From: Bdellovibrio sp. | Lineage (GTDB): Bacteria; Bdellovibrionota; Bdellovibrionia; Bdellovibrionales; Bdellovibrionaceae | Length of the DNA stretch: 6,467 bases | Assembly: GCA_019104905.1 (NCBI GenBank) | Contig: JAHRXB010000205.1 | Location: 1-6,467 of the forward strand | Reading direction: 5' to 3' | Part shown: in pieces, positions 1-6,303 of the stretch | How the letters are laid out: every line of letters begins with the position of its first letter | How positions within the stretch are numbered: position 1 is the stretch's first letter | Program-made: the position numbers and the translations under genes | The notes under the pieces: model-generated | What the model was told of the DNA's origin: nothing | Databases searched by the model: none | The model's input: the letters and a program-made list of their open reading frames with translations, nothing else

Positions 1-1664
1 CCTTCTTTACGAACGGCATAAGAGGCTACACGCGAAAACAACGGTGCCGCCACAGTCGCCCCATAATAGGCTTTCCGAGGTGAATCCACCGCCACATAGA
101 TCACAAACTTAGGATCGTTGGCCGGAATAAAACCACCAAAACTTGAGATGTAAGCGCCTTTTAAGTAACCACGTCCGTTGGGGTTGACCTTTTGAGCCGT
201 CCCGGTCTTCCCTCCCACCATGAATCCTTCAACGCGCGCATTTCCACCAGTACCGCCTTTAGTGGTCACACCCAACAACATAGCGCGCATCTGCGCAGCT
301 TGTTCTGCAGAAAGAACCCGGCGGATAGGTTTTACTTTAGTCTCTGTGAGTTCTCCCGTTTCAACATCGCGAATGGACTGAACGATGTAAGGAGTGTTAA
401 GAACTCCCCCGTTGGCAATCGCCGCAAAAGCATTCGCCACCTGCAACGGCGTCACGGAAATTCCATGGCCAAAAGAAATATTACTGAGAAGATGTTGACG
501 CCAAGGAAGAGCTTGAACCATTCCTCGAGCCTCGCCAGGCAAATCCACCCCCAGCTTTTGACCAAAACCGAAATCAAGAAGTCCTTGGCGCAAGCGATCG
601 GGGCCCATCTTAAAGGCAATCTTGGTGGTCCCCACATTCGAAGACACCGCCAGAATTTCCGCCACCGTCAGATCCTCAAATTTTTCTTTGGACTCAGCCT
701 CACGAATAACTCGATCACCCACTTTGAAGCTGCCTTTTTCACAATAGAACTTTGTGTTTGGCTGAATCAAACCATCACGCAAAGCGGCCGCAATTACAAA
801 AGTCTTCATCGTAGAGCCTGGCTCAAAAGCATCCGTGACGATCTTATTTCTGCGATGCTCTGCCGGAGACTTCATCGCTTTATTCACGTCAAAAGAAGGC
901 GCCGAAGCCAGCGCCAAGACAGCCGACGTTTTCGCATCTAAAATCACACCCACGGCGTGGTCCGCTTCAAAAGTAGACACGGCATTCACCAATTCAGACT
1001 CCAAACGATATTGAAGATCGGCATCGACGGTCAAACGCAACTCGCTGCCTTCTGGATTTTCCGTGAACATCAGTCCATCGTTAATCAAAGGACGGCCGCG
1101 GGCGTCTCTCTTAACCATGACCTTTTTTTGGTTGCCCGTCAGAAGTTGATTGTAGCCCAGCTCCAATCCCTCAAGACCTTGCCCTTCGATCCCCAAAAAT
1201 CCCAAGGTTTGTGCTAACAGGGTCTCGTTGGGGTAAACGCGGCGCCACTCTTCCACGAAGGAAAGACCTCGCAAGTTCCAAGACTTGATTTCATCCGCTT
1301 TATCTTGCTCTAACATGCGCTGAATCCAAACGAAACGACGGTTGCCATCTTTGATCTTGGCAAAAATCGCCTCCGGATTCTGATTCAGAACCTTGGCCAG
1401 TTTTTTTGCCACCATTTTTCTGTTTTCTAAAATTTTGGGGTCCGCATATAAGGAATACGCAGTGGCCGACATTGCCAGATCACGCCCATTGCTGTCGACA
1501 ATAGCGCCGCGACGAGCCTGCAGGGTGACCTTTGTTTGAAACTGTCTGTTCTGCAAAGAGTTCAATCGATCATTCGGCAGGAACTGCAAATAACCCGCAC
1601 GCAAGATCAACATCGACCATAACGCCAAAATACCAACGAAGATAATTACAATACGTGTTTTCAA
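1..1664 (-). CDS. ftsI: Penicillin-binding protein FtsI (PBP3), septal peptidoglycan transpeptidase, C-terminus beyond window
   Basis: Class B penicillin-binding protein that cross-links septal peptidoglycan in the periplasm as part of the divisome. My translation of the minus strand gives 554 uninterrupted codons with no stop before the left edge, so only the C-terminus is missing. A short basic N-terminus (KTR) leads into a single membrane segment at about residues 5-22. The dimerisation domain begins near RRGAIVDSNGR (51-61). The transpeptidase motifs are all present: EPGSTMK with catalytic Ser284 and Lys287, SSN at 341-343, and KTGTA at 486-490. FGHGISVTPLQ (398-408) is typical of FtsI-type enzymes. 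The start is TTG at 1664-1662. The codon just before it is the in-frame TAG of ftsL, so no longer start exists. The next ATG, codon 18, would cut the membrane anchor. AAGGA, about 8 bases upstream within ftsL, is a good ribosome binding site. Position after rsmH and ftsL supports FtsI over a sporulation-type paralogue. Confidence 0.96.
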   Translation of the reverse strand, partial: MKTRIVIIFVGILALWSMLILRAGYLQFLPNDRLNSLQNRQFQTKVTLQARRGAIVDSNGRDLAMSATAYSLYADPKILENRKMVAKKLAKVLNQNPEAIFAKIKDGNRRFVWIQRMLEQDKADEIKSWNLRGLSFVEEWRRVYPNETLLAQTLGFLGIEGQGLEGLELGYNQLLTGNQKKVMVKRDARGRPLINDGLMFTENPEGSELRLTVDADLQYRLESELVNAVSTFEADHAVGVILDAKTSAVLALASAPSFDVNKAMKSPAEHRRNKIVTDAFEPGSTMKTFVIAAALRDGLIQPNTKFYCEKGSFKVGDRVIREAESKEKFEDLTVAEILAVSSNVGTTKIAFKMGPDRLRQGLLDFGFGQKLGVDLPGEARGMVQALPWRQHLLSNISFGHGISVTPLQVANAFAAIANGGVLNTPYIVQSIRDVETGELTETKVKPIRRVLSAEQAAQMRAMLLGVTTKGGTGGNARVEGFMVGGKTGTAQKVNPNGRGYLKGAYISSFGGFIPANDPKFVIYVAVDSPRKAYYGATVAAPLFSRVASYAVRKE

Positions 1665-2000
1665 CTACAGATCCTTTTTTGCCAGGCCTTTATTCACGAC
1701 TTTATCCACGCTCTCGGAAATAGGTCCACTGAGATGGATGATCTGGTTTGCTTGAACTTTTTTAAGTGTGAATTTCTGTTGGGCGACGGTGTCCAATAAT
1801 TGCGGACGTGTGATCTTCGCTAAAGCGATCTCTTTGACACGTTTTTCTTCCCAAACTTTTTTATGTTCACGAGTTAATTTGAGAACACTGTAACCCATAC
1901 GACGCTCTTCCATCTGCAAGAAGACGATCGAAAACAAGGTTGCTATGATTAGCAAAATACTAAAGAACGGCTTTAACTGCCTAAAGTTTTCCGAGCTCAT
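1665..2000 (-). CDS. ftsL: Cell division protein FtsL
   Basis: Small bitopic divisome protein of 111 residues. In known systems FtsL works with FtsB and FtsQ and activates the FtsW-FtsI septal synthase. There is a short cytoplasmic N-terminus (MSSENFRQLKPF), one membrane helix at about residues 12-30, and then a charged heptad-like region (about 31-75) expected to form the periplasmic coiled coil. The stretch RRMGYSVLKLTREHK just after the membrane helix is characteristic of FtsL. A GTG at 2009 is also in frame, but AGGAG lies directly against it. The ATG at 2000-1998 has AGGAG about 8 bases upstream and is the better start. The gene overlaps the 3' end of rsmH by 20 bases and ends directly against the ftsI start, so tight translational coupling is likely. 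Sequence conservation in FtsL is low, so the call rests on the architecture and on the position between rsmH and ftsI. Confidence 0.9.
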   Translation of the reverse strand: MSSENFRQLKPFFSILLIIATLFSIVFLQMEERRMGYSVLKLTREHKKVWEEKRVKEIALAKITRPQLLDTVAQQKFTLKKVQANQIIHLSGPISESVDKVVNKGLAKKDL

Positions 2001-2967
2001 CCTGAGCACTCCTCTCGAAGACTCTCAACTTCGCGGATCGCGAGCGAGAGTTTTGGTCACACTCTTCCTGAGTGGGAACAATCACTTTTTTATAAACCGA
2101 TCTTCCTAAATTTTCCGCATTACGGAAAATATTCTTCACAATACGATCTTCCAACGAATGGAAGCTGATCACGGCAAGACGTCCTCCGGGATTCAAAGCC
2201 TTCATCATTGCAGGAAGGGCTTCCCCTATGACTTCCAGCTCGGAATTCACCGCCAAACGCAATGCCATGAAATACTTCGTCGCTGGATGATGACCTTTGA
2301 TTTGCCATCCATCCACGCGCTCAATAAGTCCCGCAAGTTGTTTCGTCGATTGAAATGCTTTTTCTTTGCGATCCTGAACGATCGCACGCACGACACGAGC
2401 CGGACGATAAACTTCGCCATACTCTTTGAAGATTCGAATGAGATCCTCTTCTGTTGCCGTATTCACAAGCACCTCAGCCGTCAATCCTTGCTGCTGATTC
2501 ATTCGCATATCCAGGGGGCCATCGTGGTAAAAACTAAAGCCTCGTTCGGCCTGGTCCAACTGCGGAGAGCTCACACCTAAATCTAAGAGCATCATATCAA
2601 AATTTTTTATATTTTGTTCTGAAAACTGTGAGAAGTTTCCATGAATTACCTTTAACTGGCCCTTCTCGACTTCAGTCTGGAAGCGGGTTTTCGCGAACTC
2701 CACGGCAGCTAGATCTTGGTCCATAACCGTGGCTTTCATCTGGGGAATCACATACCTCATTGCAGAGTAGTGCCCGCCTCTTCCGAAGGTGCCATCAAAA
2801 TAGGTTGCATCCGGCTTTTGGCGATAGGGATAGAAAGCCGCCAAGACCTCTTGCAGAAGAACTGGATAATGTTCTGGCGAAAACTCAAAGGGAAGCTCGA
2901 CCTTCGGCGGGATAATTTCTTCAATCACTTCCACTTTTTCGCCGGATTTTGGTTTGTACTTTTTCAT
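1981..2967 (-). CDS. rsmH: 16S rRNA (cytosine(1402)-N(4))-methyltransferase RsmH
   Basis: S-adenosylmethionine-dependent enzyme that N4-methylates C1402 of 16S rRNA in the ribosomal decoding centre (also called MraW). At 328 residues it is of normal family length. Family motifs appear in order: HYPVLLQEVL (33-42), the SAM-binding loop DGTFGRGGHY (58-67), MDQD (82-85), LLDLGVSSPQLD (127-138), RGFSFYHDGPLDMRM (142-156), HPATKYFMALRLAVNSEL (227-244), ISFHSLEDRIVK (267-278) and the basic SRSRSAKLRVFER (307-319). About 30 charged residues precede the first motif, a somewhat long N-terminal extension. The ATG at 2967 is the only reasonable start because an in-frame TGA lies eight codons upstream. 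Its ribosome binding site is weak (GAAGAG, about 6 bases upstream). It is the first gene of the dcw operon here, and no mraZ precedes it. Confidence 0.97.
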   Translation of the reverse strand: MKKYKPKSGEKVEVIEEIIPPKVELPFEFSPEHYPVLLQEVLAAFYPYRQKPDATYFDGTFGRGGHYSAMRYVIPQMKATVMDQDLAAVEFAKTRFQTEVEKGQLKVIHGNFSQFSEQNIKNFDMMLLDLGVSSPQLDQAERGFSFYHDGPLDMRMNQQQGLTAEVLVNTATEEDLIRIFKEYGEVYRPARVVRAIVQDRKEKAFQSTKQLAGLIERVDGWQIKGHHPATKYFMALRLAVNSELEVIGEALPAMMKALNPGGRLAVISFHSLEDRIVKNIFRNAENLGRSVYKKVIVPTQEECDQNSRSRSAKLRVFERSAQDELGKL

Positions 2968-2996
2968 CCACCACTCTTCGCAATAATTTCAGTCAC
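2964..2996 (-). other. Possible 10-codon leader ORF coupled to rsmH
   Basis: A GTG at 2996-2994 opens a 10-codon frame (VTEIIAKSGG) whose TGA overlaps the rsmH ATG as ATGA, the usual arrangement for translational coupling. AGGAG at 3012-3008 lies 11 bases before the GTG, slightly too far for an ideal ribosome binding site. No other usual start codon lies between this GTG and the in-frame TGA further upstream. rsmH itself has only a weak ribosome binding site, which gives a role to such a leader. The frame is very short and could be chance. I recognise no similarity to any known peptide. Confidence 0.22.
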
Positions 2997-3003
2997 CCCA
3001 ACT

Positions 3004-3021
3004 CGTTCTCCTGTAAGAACG
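3004..3021 (-). promoter_or_regulatory. Inverted repeat in the rsmH 5' leader
   Basis: CGTTCT and AGAACG form a perfect 6-bp inverted repeat around a 6-base spacer, and two more pairs can form outside it if a 2-base bulge is allowed. It lies downstream of the predicted minus-strand promoter, so it would be in the rsmH operon leader RNA. On that RNA the AGGAG at 3012-3008 is split between loop and stem. It could be an RNA hairpin that masks this sequence, a protein operator, or chance. No T-tract follows, so it is not an intrinsic terminator. Confidence 0.35.
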
Positions 3022-3039
3022 CGAGGATCCCGCTCTCAA

Positions 3040-3068
3040 AAGGTATGAATAATTTTATTGTGGGTCAA
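3040..3068 (-). promoter_or_regulatory. Predicted sigma-70-type promoter for the rsmH-ftsL-ftsI operon
   Basis: On the minus strand TTGACC (3068-3063) matches the -35 consensus at five of six bases. It is followed after 17 bases by TACCTT (3045-3040), a weaker -10 box. The spacer is AT-rich. Transcription would start near 3033, giving a leader of about 65 bases before the rsmH ATG. This is the only good candidate in the 162-base divergent region. The opposite promoter for the plus-strand gene must lie in the same region, but I see only poor matches for it. Confidence 0.45.
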
Positions 3069-3129
3069 GTCGCTTTGCCTTAGTCTATTTTTAAGGATTT
3101 TTCGAATATTTAAAAGGACTTGAATTTCG

Positions 3130-4173
3130 ATGCTCATTAACTGCCCACGTTGTGGTTTCCAACAACCTAAAGACAAATACTGTGCTCAGTGTGGCGTTGA
3201 CATTGAAAACTTCAAGCCGGCCACTCCTCCCGCGTGGAAAAAATTTTTTGGCAACCCGCTGATTCAACTTTCTCTTTTGGTTATTATCGCCAGCGGAGCC
3301 GGCATCACTCTTTATCAAAAGGGCCAACAAAATCTTGAGCGCCGCGTGAGCTATCTTAAATCCACGGTTCAAATCAATGCCTCAACCGGCAATCCTGCCG
3401 CTAATTTCACAGAGGCCTCAGCCACCCACGAGGAGCCTACGGCCGATCAAGCCTCACAAGCCGCTCCTCCTGCTGATGCCGACGCTGCTGATGGCGTCGT
3501 CACAGCCTACAAAGTGACTCCCCCAACAGCCGCGGCAGCGCCCTCTCCGACATCCACTCCCGTCGGCGACAAAACCAAAGACACCAAAACTTCGACTAAA
3601 GCAGGCACCCCCCATTTGGTGTTCTACTATGCCGAAGTCGGACGCGGCAGCCTCAACTCTTTTATTTCCGCCAGTCGCAACACGGGTCAATTTATGAGCT
3701 TTAACGATTACTCAGCGGGCATTCTTCCCGGCATCAACAAAGCCCTGAGCGCCCCCCAGGTTAAGATCCTTCACAAAGAAGAACATTCCCTCACCGATGC
3801 CAAAGCCGCCGCGCAATGGTTTTACGGCATCAAAGATTCTCGCGATCCGTCCCGAGAAATCGGACACACTTCCGTATTTGAAGTGAATGAAATGGATGCC
3901 AATAATCTGCGGGGAAATTTTGAGGTTCTTCGCTCTTGGCGCGAGCCAACCTCCGCGGGAACTTTTGAAATTCAAAGAAAGTCTTTCCCGGCCATTTTCG
4001 AAATTGGTGGTGACACGGGCTTTTTCATGGCGGGCGTCATGCCGGCACAGTCTAATTTAGAAAATGAAGACGAACTCGTTTCGTACGACATCTACAAAAT
4101 CTTACGTTCCCCTCAATTTCGAGCTGGAGACAGTGATTTTGTGATCTTTATTGAGTTCGAAAAAGGCAACTAA
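3130..4173 (+). CDS. Zinc-ribbon single-pass membrane protein of unknown function
   Basis: A 347-residue protein that I do not recognise beyond its architecture. The N-terminus is a short zinc ribbon with Cys5, Cys8, Cys18 and Cys21 (CPRCG and CAQCG knuckles). A basic WKKFF patch (36-40) precedes one hydrophobic segment at about 44-62, which suggests the ribbon is in the cytoplasm and the rest in the periplasm. Residues about 85-160 are a low-complexity linker rich in Ala, Pro, Thr and Asp, probably disordered. Residues about 161-347 look like a folded domain (it starts HLVFYYAEVGRG and ends near FVIFIEFEKGN) with no catalytic motif I can name. AAGGA 11 bases upstream and an in-frame TGA just before the ATG support this start. 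It is divergent from rsmH and 21 bases upstream of the uracil phosphoribosyltransferase gene, so it probably leads that operon. A sensor or membrane scaffold is possible, but this is a guess. Confidence 0.88.
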   Translation: MLINCPRCGFQQPKDKYCAQCGVDIENFKPATPPAWKKFFGNPLIQLSLLVIIASGAGITLYQKGQQNLERRVSYLKSTVQINASTGNPAANFTEASATHEEPTADQASQAAPPADADAADGVVTAYKVTPPTAAAAPSPTSTPVGDKTKDTKTSTKAGTPHLVFYYAEVGRGSLNSFISASRNTGQFMSFNDYSAGILPGINKALSAPQVKILHKEEHSLTDAKAAAQWFYGIKDSRDPSREIGHTSVFEVNEMDANNLRGNFEVLRSWREPTSAGTFEIQRKSFPAIFEIGGDTGFFMAGVMPAQSNLENEDELVSYDIYKILRSPQFRAGDSDFVIFIEFEKGN

Positions 4174-4194
4174 CTTAAATAAAAAGGTTCCACC

Positions 4195-4983
4195 ATGCCA
4201 TTCCAACAAGAGTTGACCCATCACTATGGGCCCCAGGTGCACATCATCGATAGTCCTTTTCTCAACGGTCTTTTAGCAAGACTTTGCTCTCCGGAAAGCT
4301 TTCAACCCGAGATCAACCGCATCGTGGAAGTTCTTTACACTCATTTGATCTCCATCACCGTGAACAACGAGTTTACGATTGAAAAATTTGAAGAGCCGAC
4401 ACGAATGACCGCCCTTCATCCCGACAAAAAGCTGCAAGGCACAAGGATCGCCGCAAGCCAAAAAGCGGTCAGTGTCAATCTTGCTCGCGCCGGAACTTAC
4501 CCCAGCCATATCTGTTATAATTTTTTGCATTACTCCCTCCCGGCCCACAGCGTCCGCCAGGATCATATCTTTGCGGCCCGAGTGACAAACAGCAAAGAAG
4601 CCGTCACAGGGGCTGAGTTCGGCGGCATGAAAATCGGGGGTGATGTGCAAGACGCCCACGTCATCTTCCCCGACCCCATGGGGGCCACCGGGAATACAAT
4701 GGTCACTGCCATCGACCACTACAAGACCCACATCCCCGGCCCCGCCAAAAAGTTTATCGCCCTGAATCTGATTGTGACGCCAGAGTATTTGAAGAATCTA
4801 CTCAAGGCGCACCCGGACGTCGTGATCTATGCCTTAAGGCTTGACCGAGGACTATCTCCTCAGGCAGTTTTAGAGGCGACTCCCGGCCAATTTTGGGACC
4901 AGGAACGCGGCCTCAACGACAAACAATACATCGTCCCGGGCGGCGGCGGTTTCGGCGAAATTATGAACAATTCTTTTGTGTAA
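4195..4983 (+). CDS. Uracil phosphoribosyltransferase-like protein (divergent)
   Basis: Probably makes UMP from uracil and PRPP in the cytoplasm. The 262 residues follow the uracil phosphoribosyltransferase layout. HIIDSPFLNGLLARL (16-30) resembles the usual N-terminal segment. The PRPP-binding loop is DPMGATGNT (160-168), against DPMLATGGS in E. coli Upp. The uracil-binding region is KQYIVPGGGGFG (243-254). It differs from typical Upp: it is about 50 residues longer, VNLARAGTYPSHICYNFLHY (94-113) replaces the usual PILRAG segment, residues about 217-242 are an insertion, and the conserved C-terminal GDAGDR pattern is replaced by GGFGEIMNNSFV. It may therefore be a distinct subfamily, possibly with another substrate, so I give no gene symbol. 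AAGG about 9 bases before the ATG is a weak ribosome binding site. hpt follows after 19 bases, which supports a role in base salvage. Confidence 0.82.
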   Translation: MPFQQELTHHYGPQVHIIDSPFLNGLLARLCSPESFQPEINRIVEVLYTHLISITVNNEFTIEKFEEPTRMTALHPDKKLQGTRIAASQKAVSVNLARAGTYPSHICYNFLHYSLPAHSVRQDHIFAARVTNSKEAVTGAEFGGMKIGGDVQDAHVIFPDPMGATGNTMVTAIDHYKTHIPGPAKKFIALNLIVTPEYLKNLLKAHPDVVIYALRLDRGLSPQAVLEATPGQFWDQERGLNDKQYIVPGGGGFGEIMNNSFV

Positions 4984-5002
4984 GAGACGGAGAAACATCA
5001 CT

Positions 5003-5533
5003 ATGACAAATCTTTCACTTAAACCCTACCTCACTGAAGAACAAATTCAGAACAAAGTAAAAGAGCTGGGCGAAACTCTTTCTAAAAAGTTTAAAAACGA
5101 AAAAGTTGTTGCGGTTTGCGTATTGAAGGGCTCCTTCATGTTCTACTCTGACCTTATCCGCAACATCAACGCAGACATCACATGCGAGTTCTTCGGTGTT
5201 TCATCTTATCACGGTGGCACATCGTCCTCTGGCGAAGTGAAAGTCACTTTGGATCTCGCAAGCCCCGTTGAAAACTGCCATGTGATTTTGGTGGAAGATA
5301 TCATCGACACAGGTTTGACGATGAATTACTTAAAAAATTCTATCTTATCGCGCAAACCCAAAAGCCTGACCACCATCGCTCTTCTTGAAAAACCAGATGC
5401 TCTGAAAGTGAAGTGCGATATCGATCACGTCGGTTTTAAAATTCCCAATGACTTCGTTGTTGGCTACGGTCTTGATTACCAAGGTTACTACCGCAACCTT
5501 CCCTACATTGCGCAAGTTCAAAACTTCCAATAG
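5003..5533 (+). CDS. hpt: Hypoxanthine phosphoribosyltransferase
   Basis: Cytoplasmic purine salvage enzyme that converts hypoxanthine (and usually guanine) plus PRPP to IMP or GMP. The 176 residues match the normal bacterial length. Visible motifs are VCVLKGSFMFYSDL (38-51), with the PPi-binding LKGS; the flexible catalytic loop around SSYHGGTSSSGEVK (67-80); the PRPP-binding VEDIIDTGLT (97-106); and the purine-contacting FKIPNDFVVGYGLDY (145-159), with Lys146 and Asp158 at the expected places. The frame is open upstream to a TTG at 4976 inside the preceding gene. The ATG at 5003 fits the family N-terminus and has GGAG about 10 bases upstream, so I use it. It is last in the plus-strand operon and is followed at once by a strong terminator. 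Confidence 0.97.
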   Translation: MTNLSLKPYLTEEQIQNKVKELGETLSKKFKNEKVVAVCVLKGSFMFYSDLIRNINADITCEFFGVSSYHGGTSSSGEVKVTLDLASPVENCHVILVEDIIDTGLTMNYLKNSILSRKPKSLTTIALLEKPDALKVKCDIDHVGFKIPNDFVVGYGLDYQGYYRNLPYIAQVQNFQ

Positions 5534-5554
5534 TGCTTTAAAGATTCAAAAAGC

Positions 5555-5586
5555 AAAAGGGAGCTCTCATGAGCTCCCTTTTTTTT
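5555..5586. terminator. Intrinsic terminator, probably bidirectional
   Basis: GGGAGCTC (5559-5566) and GAGCTCCC (5571-5578) form a perfect 8-bp stem with a TCAT loop. AAAA before it can extend the stem by four pairs with the eight T's that follow (5579-5586). It starts 21 bases after the hpt stop. On the minus strand the stem is followed by TTTTGCTTTTT, so it can also end the pirin transcript. The T-tract overlaps the pirin stop codon by two bases. Confidence 0.95.
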
Positions 5587-6286
5587 AACGAAGATCGAAT
5601 AATAAAAACTCAGTCTCTTTAACAGCTTTTATCTTCAAAAGGCTCTCGTCCTGCACCGCCAGACCGTCGCCAGATTTGAGAACTTTTCCATTCACCTCAA
5701 GCTCTCCTTCCGCCAACTGCACCCAGGCTCCTCGCCCCGCACGGATCGCAAACTCTTGCTCTTTACCGCCCTCGAGGACCGAAGCATATAGATCCACATC
5801 CTGATTGATTTTCTGACTGCCCAAACGCCCGTCTTTAGAGACCAAGAGCTTCAACTGATTTAACTTCTGCTCCCGATTAAAAGACTGCTGAGTGTATCCC
5901 GGCTGTGCCCCAGCCACATCCGGCATAATCCAAATTTGAAAAAGTTGAAGCTCTTCCGTTTTGGAGGGGTTGTATTCACTGTGACGAATGCCTGTTCCGG
6001 CATGCATCGTCTGAATTTCCCCAGCCTGAATTTGCCCAACATTGCCCAGGCTGTCTTTATGCTCCACCGTTCCTTTCAAGACATAGGTGATAATTTCCAT
6101 GTCTCGATGAGGATGAGTTGGAAAGCCTGAATCCTTCGCAATCCAATCCTGATTGATCACACGAAGATCACGAAAGCCCATAAATTGGGGATCATAGTAC
6201 TCACTGAAAGAGAACGTATGACGAGACTTTAACCACCCACCAAATTCAGCATAACCTCGCTCATCAGATTTACGAAGATACAGCAT
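5585..6286 (-). CDS. Pirin family protein (YhhW-like bicupin)
   Basis: Cytoplasmic metal-binding protein of 233 residues with two cupin domains. E. coli YhhW, of the same type, shows quercetin 2,3-dioxygenase activity in vitro, but the physiological role of the family is unsettled. The N-terminal signature is present: GGWLKSRHTFSFSEYYDP (16-33), then FPTHPHRDMEIITYVLKG (55-72) and MHAGTGIRHSEYN (94-106). His58, His60, His102 and Glu104 match the four metal ligands known from YhhW. The C-terminal cupin (about 150-233) has no visible metal-binding histidines, as is usual. The ATG at 6286 has GGAGTT 4 bases upstream (6296-6291). It lies 17 bases after a DoxX-family gene on the same strand. Pirin and DoxX genes often occur together, and a redox-stress role is usually inferred. 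The true substrate cannot be read from the sequence. Confidence 0.95.
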   Translation of the reverse strand: MLYLRKSDERGYAEFGGWLKSRHTFSFSEYYDPQFMGFRDLRVINQDWIAKDSGFPTHPHRDMEIITYVLKGTVEHKDSLGNVGQIQAGEIQTMHAGTGIRHSEYNPSKTEELQLFQIWIMPDVAGAQPGYTQQSFNREQKLNQLKLLVSKDGRLGSQKINQDVDLYASVLEGGKEQEFAIRAGRGAWVQLAEGELEVNGKVLKSGDGLAVQDESLLKIKAVKETEFLLFDLR

Positions 6287-6303
6287 AACTAACTCCTTTT
6301 TTC

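Noticed and set aside
192..941. Long plus-strand open frame opposite ftsI
   Set aside because: It is antisense to a clear transpeptidase with all catalytic motifs. Its translation is basic and low in recognisable structure, as expected for a shadow frame.
2158..2580. 140-codon plus-strand frame opposite rsmH
   Set aside because: The opposite strand encodes conserved RsmH motifs throughout, so this is a shadow frame.
2968..3069. MraZ-type operator repeats (TGGG direct repeats) upstream of rsmH
   Set aside because: Only single, unspaced TGGG-like sequences are present on each strand. There is no set of regularly spaced direct repeats.
3058..3086. Plus-strand promoter TTGTGG, 17 bases, TAGTCT for the zinc-ribbon gene
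   Set aside because: Spacing is ideal, but each box matches only three of six consensus bases. A promoter is expected in this region but cannot be fixed from the sequence.
3361..3610. Possible repeat array in the Ala/Pro/Thr-rich linker of the zinc-ribbon protein
   Set aside because: The region is low in complexity, but I see no regular repeat unit at DNA or protein level. It looks like a disordered linker.
4273..4731. 152-codon minus-strand frame inside the uracil phosphoribosyltransferase gene
   Set aside because: It lies wholly within a gene with recognisable family motifs, has no recognisable motif of its own, and fits no operon context.
4976..5002. Upstream TTG start for hpt overlapping the preceding gene
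   Set aside because: It would add nine residues (LCKRRRNIT) not expected in the family, and it lacks a ribosome binding site. The ATG at 5003 fits better.
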